Shown here piece after piece: positions 26,282-35,489 of a DNA stretch of 64,000 bases; positions within the stretch are counted from its first letter, which is position 1, and each line of letters begins with the position of its first letter. The DNA comes from Teichococcus oryzae (GTDB taxonomy: Bacteria; Pseudomonadota; Alphaproteobacteria; Acetobacterales; Acetobacteraceae). Position numbers and translations under genes: made by a program. The notes under the pieces are model-generated. The model was not told where the DNA came from and did not search any database. It saw only the letters and a program-made list of their open reading frames with translations. The DNA lies in contig NZ_VUKA01000010.1 of the NCBI RefSeq assembly GCF_008386565.1, positions 33,015 through 97,014 of the forward strand. Reading direction: 5' to 3'.

Positions 26282-27265
26282 ATGACGCTTGTCCGGCTTC
26301 CGCGCCGCGCCGCATTGGCTGGCGCCGCCGCTGCCACCCTTTCGCCGCTGGCCGCCCAGGCGGCCTGGACGCCATCCCAGCCGATCCATGTGCTGGTCGG
26401 CTATCCGCCGGGCGGAGCCGTGGACATCCTGGTGCGGGTGGTGGCCGAGGGCGCGCACCGGCTGCATGGCTTGCAGGTGATGGCGGAAACCCGCAGCGGC
26501 GCCTATGGCTTCATCGCCGCCCAGGCCGCCGCTCGCGCCGCACCGGATGGCTACACCCTGTGCAGCGCCATCATGGGCATGATGAGCGTGCTTCCCGCCA
26601 TTCCGGGCATTCCGGTTCCGCTCGACCTCGACCACGAATTGACGCCTGTTTCCGCCCTGGCCGGCACGCCCATGGCGCTGGTGGTGCGGCCGAACGCGCC
26701 CTTCAACGACATCGACGGCCTGATCGCCTATGCCAGGTCGCGGAAGGGTGCCGCCACCTACGCTTCCTCGGGCAATGGCTCGATCAACCATCTTGGTGGC
26801 GCGCTTTTCTGCGGCGCGACGGGTGTGGAAATGACCCATGTGCCCTATCGCGGCGGCGCGCCGGCGACGCTCGACGTATCCGCCGGCCGCGTGGACATGA
26901 TGGTGGCCAATGTCGCCGAGGTGGCGCAGCAGATCAATGCCGGCCAGCTCAAGGGCTTCGGCGTCACCGCGGTGGAGCCGACGCCGCTGGCGCCGGCGCT
27001 GCCGCCGCTGGCGGCGCGCATCCCGGCCATGGAAATCAACAACTGGTTCGGCTTGGCCGGCCCCGCGAACATGCCGGCCGAGGTGCGCGACGGGCTGGGC
27101 CGGTTGTTCCACTCGGTTGTTCACGATCCGCAAACCTCGAAGATCCTCACCGAGCGCGGCCTCCTGCCACTCGGCGAATCAGGCCCCGCCTTCAGCCAGC
27201 GCATCCTGCGGGACCGCGCGCGCTGGAAGGAGGTCGCGCAGGCCAACAACATCCGCGGCGACTGA
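26282..27265 (+). CDS. TctC/Bug-family tripartite tricarboxylate transporter receptor
   Basis: A 327-residue periplasmic receptor. The signal peptide (Tat-like PRRAALAGAAAA, ending AAQAA) leads into PSQPIHVLVGYPPGGAVD and then MTHVPYRGGAPATLDVSAGR. The usual 'QPVVVENK.GAGG' element is diverged to LQVMAETRSGAYGF, so the ligand site may differ from the other copies here. GGGAG precedes the ATG. It is the first gene of an operon with hyuA and hyuB (33 bp gap). A hydantoin, oxoproline or related cyclic amide is therefore a reasonable ligand guess. Confidence 0.9.
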   Translation: MTLVRLPRRAALAGAAAATLSPLAAQAAWTPSQPIHVLVGYPPGGAVDILVRVVAEGAHRLHGLQVMAETRSGAYGFIAAQAAARAAPDGYTLCSAIMGMMSVLPAIPGIPVPLDLDHELTPVSALAGTPMALVVRPNAPFNDIDGLIAYARSRKGAATYASSGNGSINHLGGALFCGATGVEMTHVPYRGGAPATLDVSAGRVDMMVANVAEVAQQINAGQLKGFGVTAVEPTPLAPALPPLAARIPAMEINNWFGLAGPANMPAEVRDGLGRLFHSVVHDPQTSKILTERGLLPLGESGPAFSQRILRDRARWKEVAQANNIRGD

Positions 27266-27298
27266 CGGTCCGCTCCGTCTCGCGCATCAAGGAAGCCC

Positions 27299-29389
27299 AT
27301 GACAGCGTCACGTCCAACCTCCGCCTCTCTTTCGCTGGGCATCGACATCGGCGGCACCTTCACCGATCTTGTCATCCTCGACCCGGCGGATGGCCGCGCC
27401 GCCATCTGGAAGGAAAGCACCACGCCCGACGACCCGTCGCGCGGCGCCATCACGGGCCTGCAGCGGCTGTTGTCGCGCAGCGGCACCGCGGCCTCCTCGA
27501 TCGGGCGGGTGGTGCATGCCACCACCCTGTTCACCAACGCCCTGATCGAGCGGAAGGGCGCGCCGACCGGCCTGCTGACCACCGCCGGCTTCGCCGACGT
27601 GATGGAGATCGGGCGGGAGCGGAAATACGAGCTCTACGACCTGTTCCTCGACATGCCGCAGCCCCTCGTCCCGCGCCCCTGGCGGCACGAGGTGAAGGAG
27701 CGGCTGGCGCCGGATGGCAGCGTGGAGGTGCCGCTGGATCTGGACGGGGTTCTCGCCAAGGTCGCCGGCCTCGTGGAGCAGGGGGTGACCAGCCTCGCCA
27801 TCTGCTTTCTGCATTCCTATGCCAATCCGGTGCATGAGCGCATGGCGGCGGAGGCCATCGCGGCGCGCTTTCCGCAGCTTTCGCTGTCCCTGTCCTGCGA
27901 CATCGCGCCGGAGATCCGCGAATACCCGCGCACCGTGACCACGGCAGCCAACGCCTATGTCCGGCCGATCGCCGAAACCTATCTCGACACGCTGGAGCGC
28001 GCGCTGAAGCAGGCCGGCATTCCGGGCGGTTTGTTCCTCATGCTGTCCAATGGCGGCCTGACCCATGTCGCCGAGGCCAAGCGCGCGCCCGTGCAGTTGC
28101 TGGAAAGCGGCCCGGCCGCCGGCGCCCTGGCAGGCGCCTGGTTCGGCCGCCATGCGGGGCTGGAACGCGTGCTCGCCTTCGACATGGGCGGCACCACCGC
28201 CAAGCTGGCCCTGGTGGATGACGGCGAGCCGCTGGTGGCCTGGGGCTTCGAGGCGGCGCGCACCAAGCGTTTCCTGCGCGGCTCCGGCCTGCCCATCCAG
28301 ATCGCGACGGTGGAACTGATCGAGATCGGCGCCGGCGGCGGCTCCATCGCCCGGCCTTCCGAGCTCGGCACGCTGCATGTCGGGCCGGAAAGCGCGGGCG
28401 CGCAGCCCGGGCCTGTCTGCTACGGCCGTGGCGGAACGGAGCCCACGGTCACGGATAGCGACCTGACACTGGGCTATCTGAACCCGGATTTCTTTCTCGG
28501 CGGCACGATGCAGATCGACCCCGGCCCGGCTGCGGCCGCGCTGGAAAGCCTTTCCACCCGGCTGGGGCTGGAGGCGGGGCGCGGCGCCCCTGGCATCCAC
28601 GATCTGGTGAACGAGAACATGGCCGGCGCGGCGCGGGTCGCCATCGCCGAGCGGGGGCGCATCCCGCGCGACTACGCCCTGCTCGCCACGGGCGGCGCGG
28701 CACCCGTGCATGCCTGGAATGTGGGAACCAAGCTTGGCGTCTCCCGCGTCATCTGCCCGCCCGGGGCGGGGGCAGGCAGCACCATCGGCATGCTGATGGC
28801 GCCGGCCCGCATCGACCGCGTCGCTTCCCGCAACGAGGCGCTGGGCGCGGCGAACTGGGCGGAGATCGGCGCCACCTTCGAGGCCCTGGAAAAGGAGGCG
28901 CTGGAAATCGTCAGCGGAACGGGCGCCGATCTGGACCGCCGCAACGTGCGGCGGCTGGCGGATATGCGCTATGTCGGCCAGGGATCGGAGATCACCGTGC
29001 CCCTGCCCGAGACGCTGGACGCGGAAAGCGTGCTGGCCGCCTTCGAGGTGGCCTACCGCCAGCTTTTCGGCCGCACGCCGCCGGGCGCCAATGTTCAGTT
29101 CGTGGCGTTGCGCCTTTCCGCCTCGGCCCCCATGCCCGGCGCCGGCGAAACCCTGCGCATCGGCGGCGGCACTGCCGGGCGGGAGGTGCTGAAGGGCTAT
29201 CGCCGTGTCCACTTCCCCGAAACCGGCGAGGTCGAGACCCCGGTTTATGACCGCTACGCCCTGGCCCCCGGCGTGGAGCTCGATGGCCCGGCCGTGTTTG
29301 AAGAAAACGAAAGCACTTTTGTCGTCGGGCCGGGCGCGCGCATCGGCGTGCTGCCCGACGGCTCCATCCTGGCGGAGCGCGTGGCATGA
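27299..29389 (+). CDS. hyuA: Hydantoinase/oxoprolinase subunit A
   Basis: A 696-residue ATP-dependent ring-opening subunit of the hydantoinase A/N-methylhydantoinase/acetone carboxylase beta superfamily. The N-terminal ASKHA phosphate-binding loop is GIDIGGTFTDLVIL (about 14-27), and the second loop FDMGGTTAKLAL lies near 297. LLESGPAAGALAGAW and GAGGGSIA are further family motifs. AAGGAA precedes the ATG by five bases. The stop overlaps the hyuB start (ATGA), as usual for this two-subunit enzyme. Together they would hydrolyse a cyclic amide such as a hydantoin or 5-oxoproline using ATP; acetone-carboxylase-like activity is less likely because no gamma subunit is present. Confidence 0.92.
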   Translation: MTASRPTSASLSLGIDIGGTFTDLVILDPADGRAAIWKESTTPDDPSRGAITGLQRLLSRSGTAASSIGRVVHATTLFTNALIERKGAPTGLLTTAGFADVMEIGRERKYELYDLFLDMPQPLVPRPWRHEVKERLAPDGSVEVPLDLDGVLAKVAGLVEQGVTSLAICFLHSYANPVHERMAAEAIAARFPQLSLSLSCDIAPEIREYPRTVTTAANAYVRPIAETYLDTLERALKQAGIPGGLFLMLSNGGLTHVAEAKRAPVQLLESGPAAGALAGAWFGRHAGLERVLAFDMGGTTAKLALVDDGEPLVAWGFEAARTKRFLRGSGLPIQIATVELIEIGAGGGSIARPSELGTLHVGPESAGAQPGPVCYGRGGTEPTVTDSDLTLGYLNPDFFLGGTMQIDPGPAAAALESLSTRLGLEAGRGAPGIHDLVNENMAGAARVAIAERGRIPRDYALLATGGAAPVHAWNVGTKLGVSRVICPPGAGAGSTIGMLMAPARIDRVASRNEALGAANWAEIGATFEALEKEALEIVSGTGADLDRRNVRRLADMRYVGQGSEITVPLPETLDAESVLAAFEVAYRQLFGRTPPGANVQFVALRLSASAPMPGAGETLRIGGGTAGREVLKGYRRVHFPETGEVETPVYDRYALAPGVELDGPAVFEENESTFVVGPGARIGVLPDGSILAERVA

Positions 29390-31017
29390 GCATGACGGAA
29401 ACGGCGCGGCGCTTCGACGCCGTGGAGATCGAGCTGCTCTGGCGGCGCCTCATCTCCCTCGTGGACGAGGCGGCGGCGGCGCTGGTGCGCACCAGTTTCT
29501 CCACCCTGGTGCGGGAAAGCTACGACTTCTCCTGCGTGGTGACGGATGCCGAGGGCCAGTCCCTCGTGCAGGCGACGGAAAGCATCCCGAGCTTCATCGG
29601 CACGCTGCCGGAGACGGTGAAGCATTTCATCCGCCACTTCCCCGAGGACACGCTGCAACCGGGCGATGTACTGATCACCAACGACATCTGGCTCGGCACC
29701 GGGCATCTGCCCGACATCACCGTGGCCAAGCCGATCTTCCGCAATGGCAGGCTGGTGGCCTTCAGCGCCTCCACCGCGCACGCGCCCGACATTGGCGGCA
29801 AGATCCGCAGCCCCGAGCCGCGCGAGGTGTTCGAGGAAGGCCTGCAGATCCCGCCGATGAAGCTGCTGCGCGCGGGGCAGCAGGATGACACGCTGGTCGC
29901 CCTGATCCGCAAGAATGTCCGCACGCCCGACCAGACCATGGGCGATCTATGGGCCCAGCTCGTGGCGCTCGACCTGATGGAGGAGCGCCTGCTCATCCTC
30001 ATGGAGCAGGCGGAGCTCGAGCATCTGCGCGATCTGGCGGCGGAGATCCATGTGCGCTGCGAAACCGCCATGCGCGCCGCCATCGCCGCCTTGCCGGATG
30101 GCACCTATACCAGTTCCCTCCAGACCGACGGGGTGATGGACAAGCCGATCACGCTGCGCCTGGCGCTGACGATCAAGGGCGACAGCATCACCGCCAATTT
30201 CAGTGGCACCGACCCGCAGGTGGACCGGGCCATCAACTGCGCCCTCTGCTACACCTATGCCATGACGATGTATGGGGTGAAGGTCTGCACCAGCCCCAAC
30301 CTGCCGAACAACGAGGGCGCCTGGCGGCCCATCTCGGTCAAGGCGCCGGAAGGCTGCATCGTGAACCCCGTTTTCCCGGCTTCCGGCGGCTCGCGCATGC
30401 TGATCGGGCACTACATCCCGATGCTGGTCTTCGGCTGCCTCGGTCAGGTGGTGCCGGACCGGGTGATGGCGGCCTGCGGCTCGCCGATGTGGGGCATGAA
30501 CCAGTCCGGCGTGAACGCGCAGGGCAAGCCATACGCCAACATGTTCTTCTTCAACGGCGGCATGGGCGGAAACATGCGGGGGGACGGCCTTTCCTGCCTG
30601 TCCTGGCCATCCAACGTGTCCTCCACGCCGGTCGAGATCACCGAGCACATCGCGCCGCTGCGCGTGCATCACAAACGCCTGCGCCCGGATAGCGGCGGCC
30701 GCGGCCGGCATCGCGGCGGGCTTGGCCAGGAAGTCCTGCTGGAAAGTCGTTCCGAGACGCCGATCGCCGTTTCCTTTCTGGCGGAGCGCACGCGCTTCCC
30801 GGCCTTCGGAATCGAAGGAGGCGAAGCCGGAGCCCCGGGGATGCTGCGCATCAATGGCGAGGCGGTGGACCCCAAGAAGCAATATGTGCTGGCGAAGGGC
30901 GACACGGTGCTGATGGCCACGCCGGGCGGGGGCGGGCACGGTTCCGTGGCGGAAAGAACCAGGGTCCAGGACAAGGCCGACCTAGAATTCGGCTACCGCA
31001 CCGGCGGGCCTCAGTGA
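29386..31017 (+). CDS. hyuB: Hydantoinase/oxoprolinase subunit B
   Basis: A 543-residue subunit B. The N-terminal FDAVEIELLWRRLISLVDEA and LVRTSFSTLVRESYDFSCVV, then PGDVLITNDIWLGTGHLPD, are hallmarks of HyuB. The His/Asp-rich SGGRGRHRGGLGQEVL and the glycine-rich TPGGGGHG end complete the family pattern. It overlaps hyuA by four bases and is the last cistron before the terminator at 31022-31053. Function depends on HyuA. Confidence 0.92.
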   Translation: MSMTETARRFDAVEIELLWRRLISLVDEAAAALVRTSFSTLVRESYDFSCVVTDAEGQSLVQATESIPSFIGTLPETVKHFIRHFPEDTLQPGDVLITNDIWLGTGHLPDITVAKPIFRNGRLVAFSASTAHAPDIGGKIRSPEPREVFEEGLQIPPMKLLRAGQQDDTLVALIRKNVRTPDQTMGDLWAQLVALDLMEERLLILMEQAELEHLRDLAAEIHVRCETAMRAAIAALPDGTYTSSLQTDGVMDKPITLRLALTIKGDSITANFSGTDPQVDRAINCALCYTYAMTMYGVKVCTSPNLPNNEGAWRPISVKAPEGCIVNPVFPASGGSRMLIGHYIPMLVFGCLGQVVPDRVMAACGSPMWGMNQSGVNAQGKPYANMFFFNGGMGGNMRGDGLSCLSWPSNVSSTPVEITEHIAPLRVHHKRLRPDSGGRGRHRGGLGQEVLLESRSETPIAVSFLAERTRFPAFGIEGGEAGAPGMLRINGEAVDPKKQYVLAKGDTVLMATPGGGGHGSVAERTRVQDKADLEFGYRTGGPQ

Positions 31018-31021
31018 TAAG

Positions 31022-31053
31022 GATGGCGGGCGCTCAAGGTGGCGCCCGCCATC
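31022..31053. terminator. Bidirectional terminator hairpin
   Basis: GATGGCGGGCGC pairs perfectly with GCGCCCGCCATC (12 bp) across an eight-base loop, five bases after the hyuB stop and 17 bases from the convergent SnoaL-like gene. No U-run follows. Position and stability support termination in both directions. Confidence 0.7.
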
Positions 31054-31069
31054 CGGTCCGCCCGGCGCG

Positions 31070-31600
31070 TCATGGCTTGCGCGGCTCGTTCTGCTCGATA
31101 ACCTCCTGATAGGCGGCGAGGTCGAGGAATGCCTCGGCCTCCGTCACGGAGCCATCCTTCATCCGGAAGATCCACACGAACTGGTTGCTGTAAGGTCTTC
31201 CCGAGGTTGTGGTGGCCGAGGCCTCAAAGCGGACCACGACGGTGTCGCCGCCGGCCCAGATGTTATGGATTTTGGGGACGAGGGGGGTTGCGAGACGGCT
31301 CGTGAGAGGCTGCGAAGCCTGCCTCACGAAATCGTCGCGGCCGCGATAGCTTCTCGCCGCGGGACCCGAGCCATGGACCGTCCAGGCCACGTCGGGCGCG
31401 AGAAGGTCCGCGAAAACGTTGCTGCCCGCCGCCCAGGCCTCGAAGGCCTCGACGACGATCGCCTGATTCCGGCCGGATGCGCCAGCGTCTGCGGGCATGG
31501 CGCTGGGCTGCGTGGAGGCCGTGATCAGCGCGAGCGCGCATGCTGCGGCGATGGCGCGCGACATGACCATGAAGCATCGGGGGAAAGGCGGCGGGGCCAT
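31070..31600 (-). CDS. Secreted SnoaL/NTF2-like protein
   Basis: A 176-residue protein with a hydrophobic N-terminal export segment (MSRAIAAACALALITAS, about 12-28) followed by a cone-shaped NTF2-like fold. The repeated helix-helix-sheet elements are visible: IVVEAFEAWAAGSN, LLAPDVAWTVHG, YRGRDDFVRQA, VVVRFEASATTTSGRPYSNQ and FVWIFRMKDGSVTEAEAFLD. This is the ketosteroid-isomerase-like SnoaL layout, whose members bind or isomerise small hydrophobic compounds or have no known reaction. AAGGA lies eight bases before the ATG at 31600. It is downstream of the Atu4866-like and SDR genes, perhaps in one transcript. Confidence 0.8.
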   Translation of the reverse strand: MAPPPFPRCFMVMSRAIAAACALALITASTQPSAMPADAGASGRNQAIVVEAFEAWAAGSNVFADLLAPDVAWTVHGSGPAARSYRGRDDFVRQASQPLTSRLATPLVPKIHNIWAGGDTVVVRFEASATTTSGRPYSNQFVWIFRMKDGSVTEAEAFLDLAAYQEVIEQNEPRKP

Positions 31601-31676
31601 AGGATGATTCCTTCTGGATGACTCCCGGGAAGCGGCAGCACGCCTGATCGCCGGGCCTGTGGAGGGAAAGGCGCGA

Positions 31677-32024
31677 TCAGGGAGATGAACCGGCTCCACC
31701 ATGCGCGGGCCGCCGGCGCAGCACCATGCCGCCGTGATGCAGGGTGTTGGCATCGACGAAGTCGCCATCGGCTGTGAAGCCGGTGTCGTCCCAGTATTCG
31801 ATATGGGTTCCGGTGACCTCGTAGCGGCCCCGATACGCGCTTTCCCGGGCGCCCCGCGCCTCGTCATAGCGGCCATTCGGCAGGAGCTGGTGGCGGACAT
31901 GCCCGTCATCGGTGACCCACAGGCCGGCATAAGGATGCGTTGCTTGCGCCAAGGTCACCTCCGCGAGGCCGGGATTGACGATGCCGACGGCCAGGGCCGC
32001 CAGGGATGCAAGAGCAATGCGCAT
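31677..32024 (-). CDS. Atu4866-family small exported protein
   Basis: A 115-residue protein. A signal peptide (about 1-25, MRIALASLAALAVGIV) precedes HPYAGLWVTDDGHVRHQLLP, then NGRYDEARG, SAYRGRYEVTG, HIEYWDDTGFTADGDF and LHHGGMVLRR. That run matches the Atu4866 family, a beta-barrel-like domain of unknown function usually found beside dehydrogenases. The ATG at 32022-32024 shares one base with the TGA of the upstream SDR, so it is coupled to it. No reaction is known. Confidence 0.85.
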   Translation of the reverse strand: MRIALASLAALAVGIVNPGLAEVTLAQATHPYAGLWVTDDGHVRHQLLPNGRYDEARGARESAYRGRYEVTGTHIEYWDDTGFTADGDFVDANTLHHGGMVLRRRPAHGGAGSSP

Positions 32025-32746
32025 CAATGCGCCGCCCGCGTCGGACGCACCACGATCTCGCTGACATCCACCTCCTCCGGCTGCTCCAGCGCGAAGCGCA
32101 CGGCGCGGCCGATGGCATCGGGCTGGAGGGCGATGGCGCGATAATGCCGCATGGCGCTGGCCGCCGCCGGATCGGTGATGGTTTCAGCCAGCTCGCTTTC
32201 GACCACGCCCGGATGGATGCAGGTGACGCGGATATCGTCGCGTTCCTGGCGCAGGCCGTCCGAGATCGCGCGCACGGCGAATTTCGTCGCGCAATACACT
32301 GCCGCTGCCGGCGAAACGGTGAGTGCGCCAATCGATGCGATGTTGATGATGTGGCCCGAGCCGCGCGCGGTCATCTCCGGCAACACAGCCGCGATGCCAT
32401 GGAGAACGCCCTTGATGTTGACGTCGACCATCCTGTCCCATTCATCGACCTTCATCGAGGCCATGAGGGAAAGCGGCATGATCCCTGCATTGTTGACGAT
32501 GGCGTCCACCCGGCCGAAAGTGTCGCGCGCGGCGGCCACGAAGGCGGCAACGCTGCCCCGCTCCGTCACGTCGAGATGGCAGGTCGCCACGCGAGTGCCG
32601 AGCAACTCGTCGGCGAGGGCATCGAGGCGGTCCGTGCGGCGGGCGCCGAGCATCAGGCTCGCGCCGGATGCCGCGAGTTCGCGGGCGATTCCGGCGCCAA
32701 TGCCGCTGGAGGCGCCGGTGATGAGAACGACCTTGTCGAGGGACAT
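32024..32746 (-). CDS. Short-chain dehydrogenase/reductase
   Basis: A 240-residue classical SDR. The cofactor loop TGASSGIG (about 9-16), NNAG (about 85), Ser in INIASIGAL and the active-site YCATK are all present. GARRTDRL after the second strand suggests NADP preference. The ATG at 32744-32746 follows GAAAGGAAGCC. It is coupled to the Atu4866-family gene and divergent from the LysR at 32888, which is the probable regulator. The substrate is unknown; this arrangement of SDR, Atu4866 and LysR recurs in alphaproteobacteria in my experience. Confidence 0.88.
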   Translation of the reverse strand: MSLDKVVLITGASSGIGAGIARELAASGASLMLGARRTDRLDALADELLGTRVATCHLDVTERGSVAAFVAAARDTFGRVDAIVNNAGIMPLSLMASMKVDEWDRMVDVNIKGVLHGIAAVLPEMTARGSGHIINIASIGALTVSPAAAVYCATKFAVRAISDGLRQERDDIRVTCIHPGVVESELAETITDPAAASAMRHYRAIALQPDAIGRAVRFALEQPEEVDVSEIVVRPTRAAH

Positions 32747-32887
32747 GGCTTCCTTTCCTTTCTGGCATGATCGGGCGGGTATGCGGGGCATTCGGCCCAG
32801 GCACTGCCCGACACGGGAAAGCTAGGAGGGCAGGCGCGGCACGATAACCGCCGCTATGCGCGATGCCGTGTTCAGTATAACTGGACA

Positions 32888-33817
32888 ATGCTTCATGATC
32901 TGAACGCCCTCGCCATCTTTGCCACGGTGGCCGAGGAGCGGAGCTTCCGGGCTGCCGCCGACCGCCTCGGCGTCACGCGATCCGCCGTCAGCCAGTCCAT
33001 CCGGCGGCTGGAGGAGAAGCTCGGCACCGCCCTGTTCCGCCGGACAACACGCAGCGTCGGGCTGACCGAGGCGGGCGAGAAGCTGCGCATCGACATCGCG
33101 CCCGCGATTGCCGAGCTTGGCCTGGCCATGGATCATGTGCGTGACCTTGGCGGAGCGCCGCGGGGGCGGCTGCGCCTGGCGGTTTCCTCCATCGCGGAAA
33201 GCTTTCTGTCCGGCCCGCTCCTCGCCGGCTTCGGGCGGGCCTTTCCCGAGGTACAGCTCGATGTTCTTGTTACCGACGAGGAAGGCGACATCGTCCAGAT
33301 GGGCTTCGACGCGGGGGTGCGGCTCGGCGAGGTGATCGAGCAGGACATGATCGCCATTCCTGTTTCGGGCGACCAGCACCAGCTCGCCGTTTGCTCGCCC
33401 TCCTATCGTGCGGAACGGGGAGAGCCGAGGCATCCCCGGGATCTCGCGGAACACCGCTGCATCGGCTGGCGCCCGGCGCCCCACCGCCCACCTTATCGTT
33501 GGGAGTTCAGCGAGGGAGGGCGTGAATTCACCGTCGATGTCGCGCCCGAGGTCACCACGAACGACATGGGGCTGATGATCCGGATGGCCCTCAACGGCGC
33601 CGGGATCACCTTCGGCATGGCCGAAACGTTCCGCGCCTTGCTGGAGCGCGGCGAGCTGGTATCCCTGTTGCAGGAATTCAGCGCACCCTTTCCCGGCTTC
33701 TACCTTTACTATCCGACCCGCCGTAACCTGGACCCCAAGCTCCGGGCCTTGATCGACCACGTCAAACGCCACTCTCCTCCGGAAGCCGGCAGGAAGGCTC
33801 CATCGGCCATGCGCTGA
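32888..33817 (+). CDS. LysR-family transcriptional regulator
   Basis: A 309-residue LysR regulator. The helix-turn-helix FRAAADRLGVTRSAVSQSIR (about 19-38) is typical. The effector domain has AVSSIAESFLSGPLLAGF and DEEGDIVQMGFDAGVRLGEV, the usual layout of the group that controls divergent SDR genes. The C-terminus contains FYLYYPTRRNLDPKLRALI. It is divergent from the SDR/Atu4866/SnoaL operon. The 141-bp intergenic region (32747-32887) should hold its binding site; I do not see a clean palindrome. Confidence 0.88.
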   Translation: MLHDLNALAIFATVAEERSFRAAADRLGVTRSAVSQSIRRLEEKLGTALFRRTTRSVGLTEAGEKLRIDIAPAIAELGLAMDHVRDLGGAPRGRLRLAVSSIAESFLSGPLLAGFGRAFPEVQLDVLVTDEEGDIVQMGFDAGVRLGEVIEQDMIAIPVSGDQHQLAVCSPSYRAERGEPRHPRDLAEHRCIGWRPAPHRPPYRWEFSEGGREFTVDVAPEVTTNDMGLMIRMALNGAGITFGMAETFRALLERGELVSLLQEFSAPFPGFYLYYPTRRNLDPKLRALIDHVKRHSPPEAGRKAPSAMR

Positions 33818-33936
33818 AAGCCCAGCTGCCGCTGGCCTGTCCAATGATGGAGCTGGCTTTGCCGTTGGTCGCGAATGCTTTCTTTCCGGTTCGTTTCCGT
33901 TAGCCTGCTTCCCCAAGAAGAACGGGAGGAATCGGC

Positions 33937-35124
33937 ATGCCTGATACGATGCGGCGCGCCATGCTGCGTGGTGCCCTGGGAATGGGAACGGCGCTGGGGC
34001 TGGCTCCGCTCCTGGCGCGGCCTGCCTTGAGCCAGGGCGGACCTGCCGCCGTCCCGAAGGTGGGAGGGGTCGCCGCGACCGCGATCCCCGAATTCAGGGT
34101 CGATCCCTTCTGGCCGAAGCCACTGCCCAACAACTGGATGATCGGCGCCGTCGCCGGCGTCGCGGTCGACAAGCGCGATCACATCTGGATCGTTCAGCGC
34201 CCCGGAACCATCGCGCAGCGCCAGCTCATGGCGGAACGCAGCCCGCCGGAAACAAGCTGCTGCGTCCGCGCGCCTTCCGTGCTGGTTTTCGACAAGCAGG
34301 GCAATGTGCTGCGCCATTGGGGTGGCCCAGGGCAGGGCTATGAATGGCCGGAGGTGGAGCACGGCATCTATGTCGATGCCAAGGATTTCGTTTGGCTGGC
34401 CGGAAGCGGGCCGAAGGACCACCAGCTGCTGAAATTCACCCTGGACGGGCAGTTCGTGATGCAGATCGGCCGTTCCGGCCAGTCCAAGGGCAACAGTGAC
34501 ACCGCCAACCTGAACCGCCCCGCCGATGTCGAGGTGGATACCGAGGCGCAGGAAGTGTATGTCGCCGATGGCTATGGCAATCGCCGCGTCATCGTGTTCG
34601 ACAGCGAGACCGGAGCCTATAAGCGCCATTGGGGCGCCTATGGCCAGGCGCCGGTAGATGGCGGGCCCGAGGCTTATGGCGGCACCGCGGCCTATACGCC
34701 CGGCCAGCCACCTTCACGCCAGTTCGCCAGCCCGGTCCATTGCGTGCGGCTGACGAAGGACCGGCAGGTCTATGTCTGCGACCGGACGAATGACCGCTAC
34801 CAGGTGTTCCGCCGGGATGGCAGCTTTGTCGCGGAATACTTCATCGCGCCGCAAACGCGGCTGAACGGCTCGGTGGCCGATCTCATCCCCTCGCTCGATC
34901 CGTCGCAGGAATTCCTGTTCAGCGTGGACAATTCCAACGGCGTGGCGCGGGTGATCCGGCGGCGGGATGGCGAGGTGCTTTCCACCTTCGGGCGTCCCGG
35001 CCGATGGGCCGGGCAATTCCATGTGCCGCACAACATCGCGCAGGACAGCGAAGGCAGCCTCTACATCACGGAGGTCGATAATGGCCAGCGCGTGCAGCGC
35101 TTTGTGCGCCATGCGCCATCCTGA
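33937..35124 (+). CDS. Exported NHL-repeat (beta-propeller) protein
   Basis: A 395-residue exported protein. A signal peptide with MRRAMLRGALGMGTALG ends near ARPALSQ. The rest is a six-bladed NHL-type propeller whose blades are marked by VAVDKRDHIWIVQRPG, YVDAKDFVWLAGSG, ADVEVDTEAQEVYVADGYG, RLTKDRQVYVCDRTNDRYQ and NIAQDSEGSLYITEVDNGQR. Such proteins resemble peptidylglycine amidoglycolate lyases but no catalytic metal site is evident. GGGAGG precedes the ATG by eight bases. It lies alone, rightward, after a LysR gene. Role unknown; periplasmic binding or lyase activity is possible. Confidence 0.84.
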   Translation: MPDTMRRAMLRGALGMGTALGLAPLLARPALSQGGPAAVPKVGGVAATAIPEFRVDPFWPKPLPNNWMIGAVAGVAVDKRDHIWIVQRPGTIAQRQLMAERSPPETSCCVRAPSVLVFDKQGNVLRHWGGPGQGYEWPEVEHGIYVDAKDFVWLAGSGPKDHQLLKFTLDGQFVMQIGRSGQSKGNSDTANLNRPADVEVDTEAQEVYVADGYGNRRVIVFDSETGAYKRHWGAYGQAPVDGGPEAYGGTAAYTPGQPPSRQFASPVHCVRLTKDRQVYVCDRTNDRYQVFRRDGSFVAEYFIAPQTRLNGSVADLIPSLDPSQEFLFSVDNSNGVARVIRRRDGEVLSTFGRPGRWAGQFHVPHNIAQDSEGSLYITEVDNGQRVQRFVRHAPS

Positions 35125-35222
35125 TACGGTCCTGCCCGTCACGGGCTGGGCGGCGGCCTGCCGTTTTCTTTGTCCTCGGCATCGTCAGCCTCAGTTTCAG
35201 GAAAGGTCCAGATCGCCACGGC

Positions 35223-35489
35223 TCAGGTGAAGGCGGCATCCGCATTCAGGACCTGGTTCCATTGCGCGGGTTCCCGCCAGTCTGGCTGAAGGCCCGTGGT
35301 CGTATCCTCGTCCTCGGCCTTGTAGCCCTTGGCGAGAATCGCCTTGTTCGGCCCTTCCGCCTTGGCAGCGGCGAGGAACATCGACACCGGCACTCCCCAT
35401 CTCGGGCCGGCGGGCAGGGCCCCCTCCACCAGCGGGGCTCGGCTCCAGCTGGTGACAGGCCCGATGATCCTCGGAACGCATGCCGGCAT
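35223..35489 (-). CDS. Unrecognised 88-aa protein with strong ribosome-binding site
   Basis: A short protein beginning MPACVPRIIGPVTSW and ending WNQVLNADAAFT. The middle contains MFLAAAKAEGPNKAILAKGY and then EDEDTTTGLQPDW, a composition unlike a random shadow frame. GGAGG lies five bases before the ATG at 35487-35489, among the best ribosome-binding sites in the window. No family was recognised. It could be a complete small protein or the C-terminus of a longer one whose start was lost. It faces the NHL-repeat gene across 98 bp. Confidence 0.5.
   Translation of the reverse strand: MPACVPRIIGPVTSWSRAPLVEGALPAGPRWGVPVSMFLAAAKAEGPNKAILAKGYKAEDEDTTTGLQPDWREPAQWNQVLNADAAFT

Noticed and set aside
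27308-29212. 634-codon minus-strand open frame opposite hyuA
   Set aside because: It is antisense to a strong hyuA with intact motifs and has a shadow composition, with no domain of its own.
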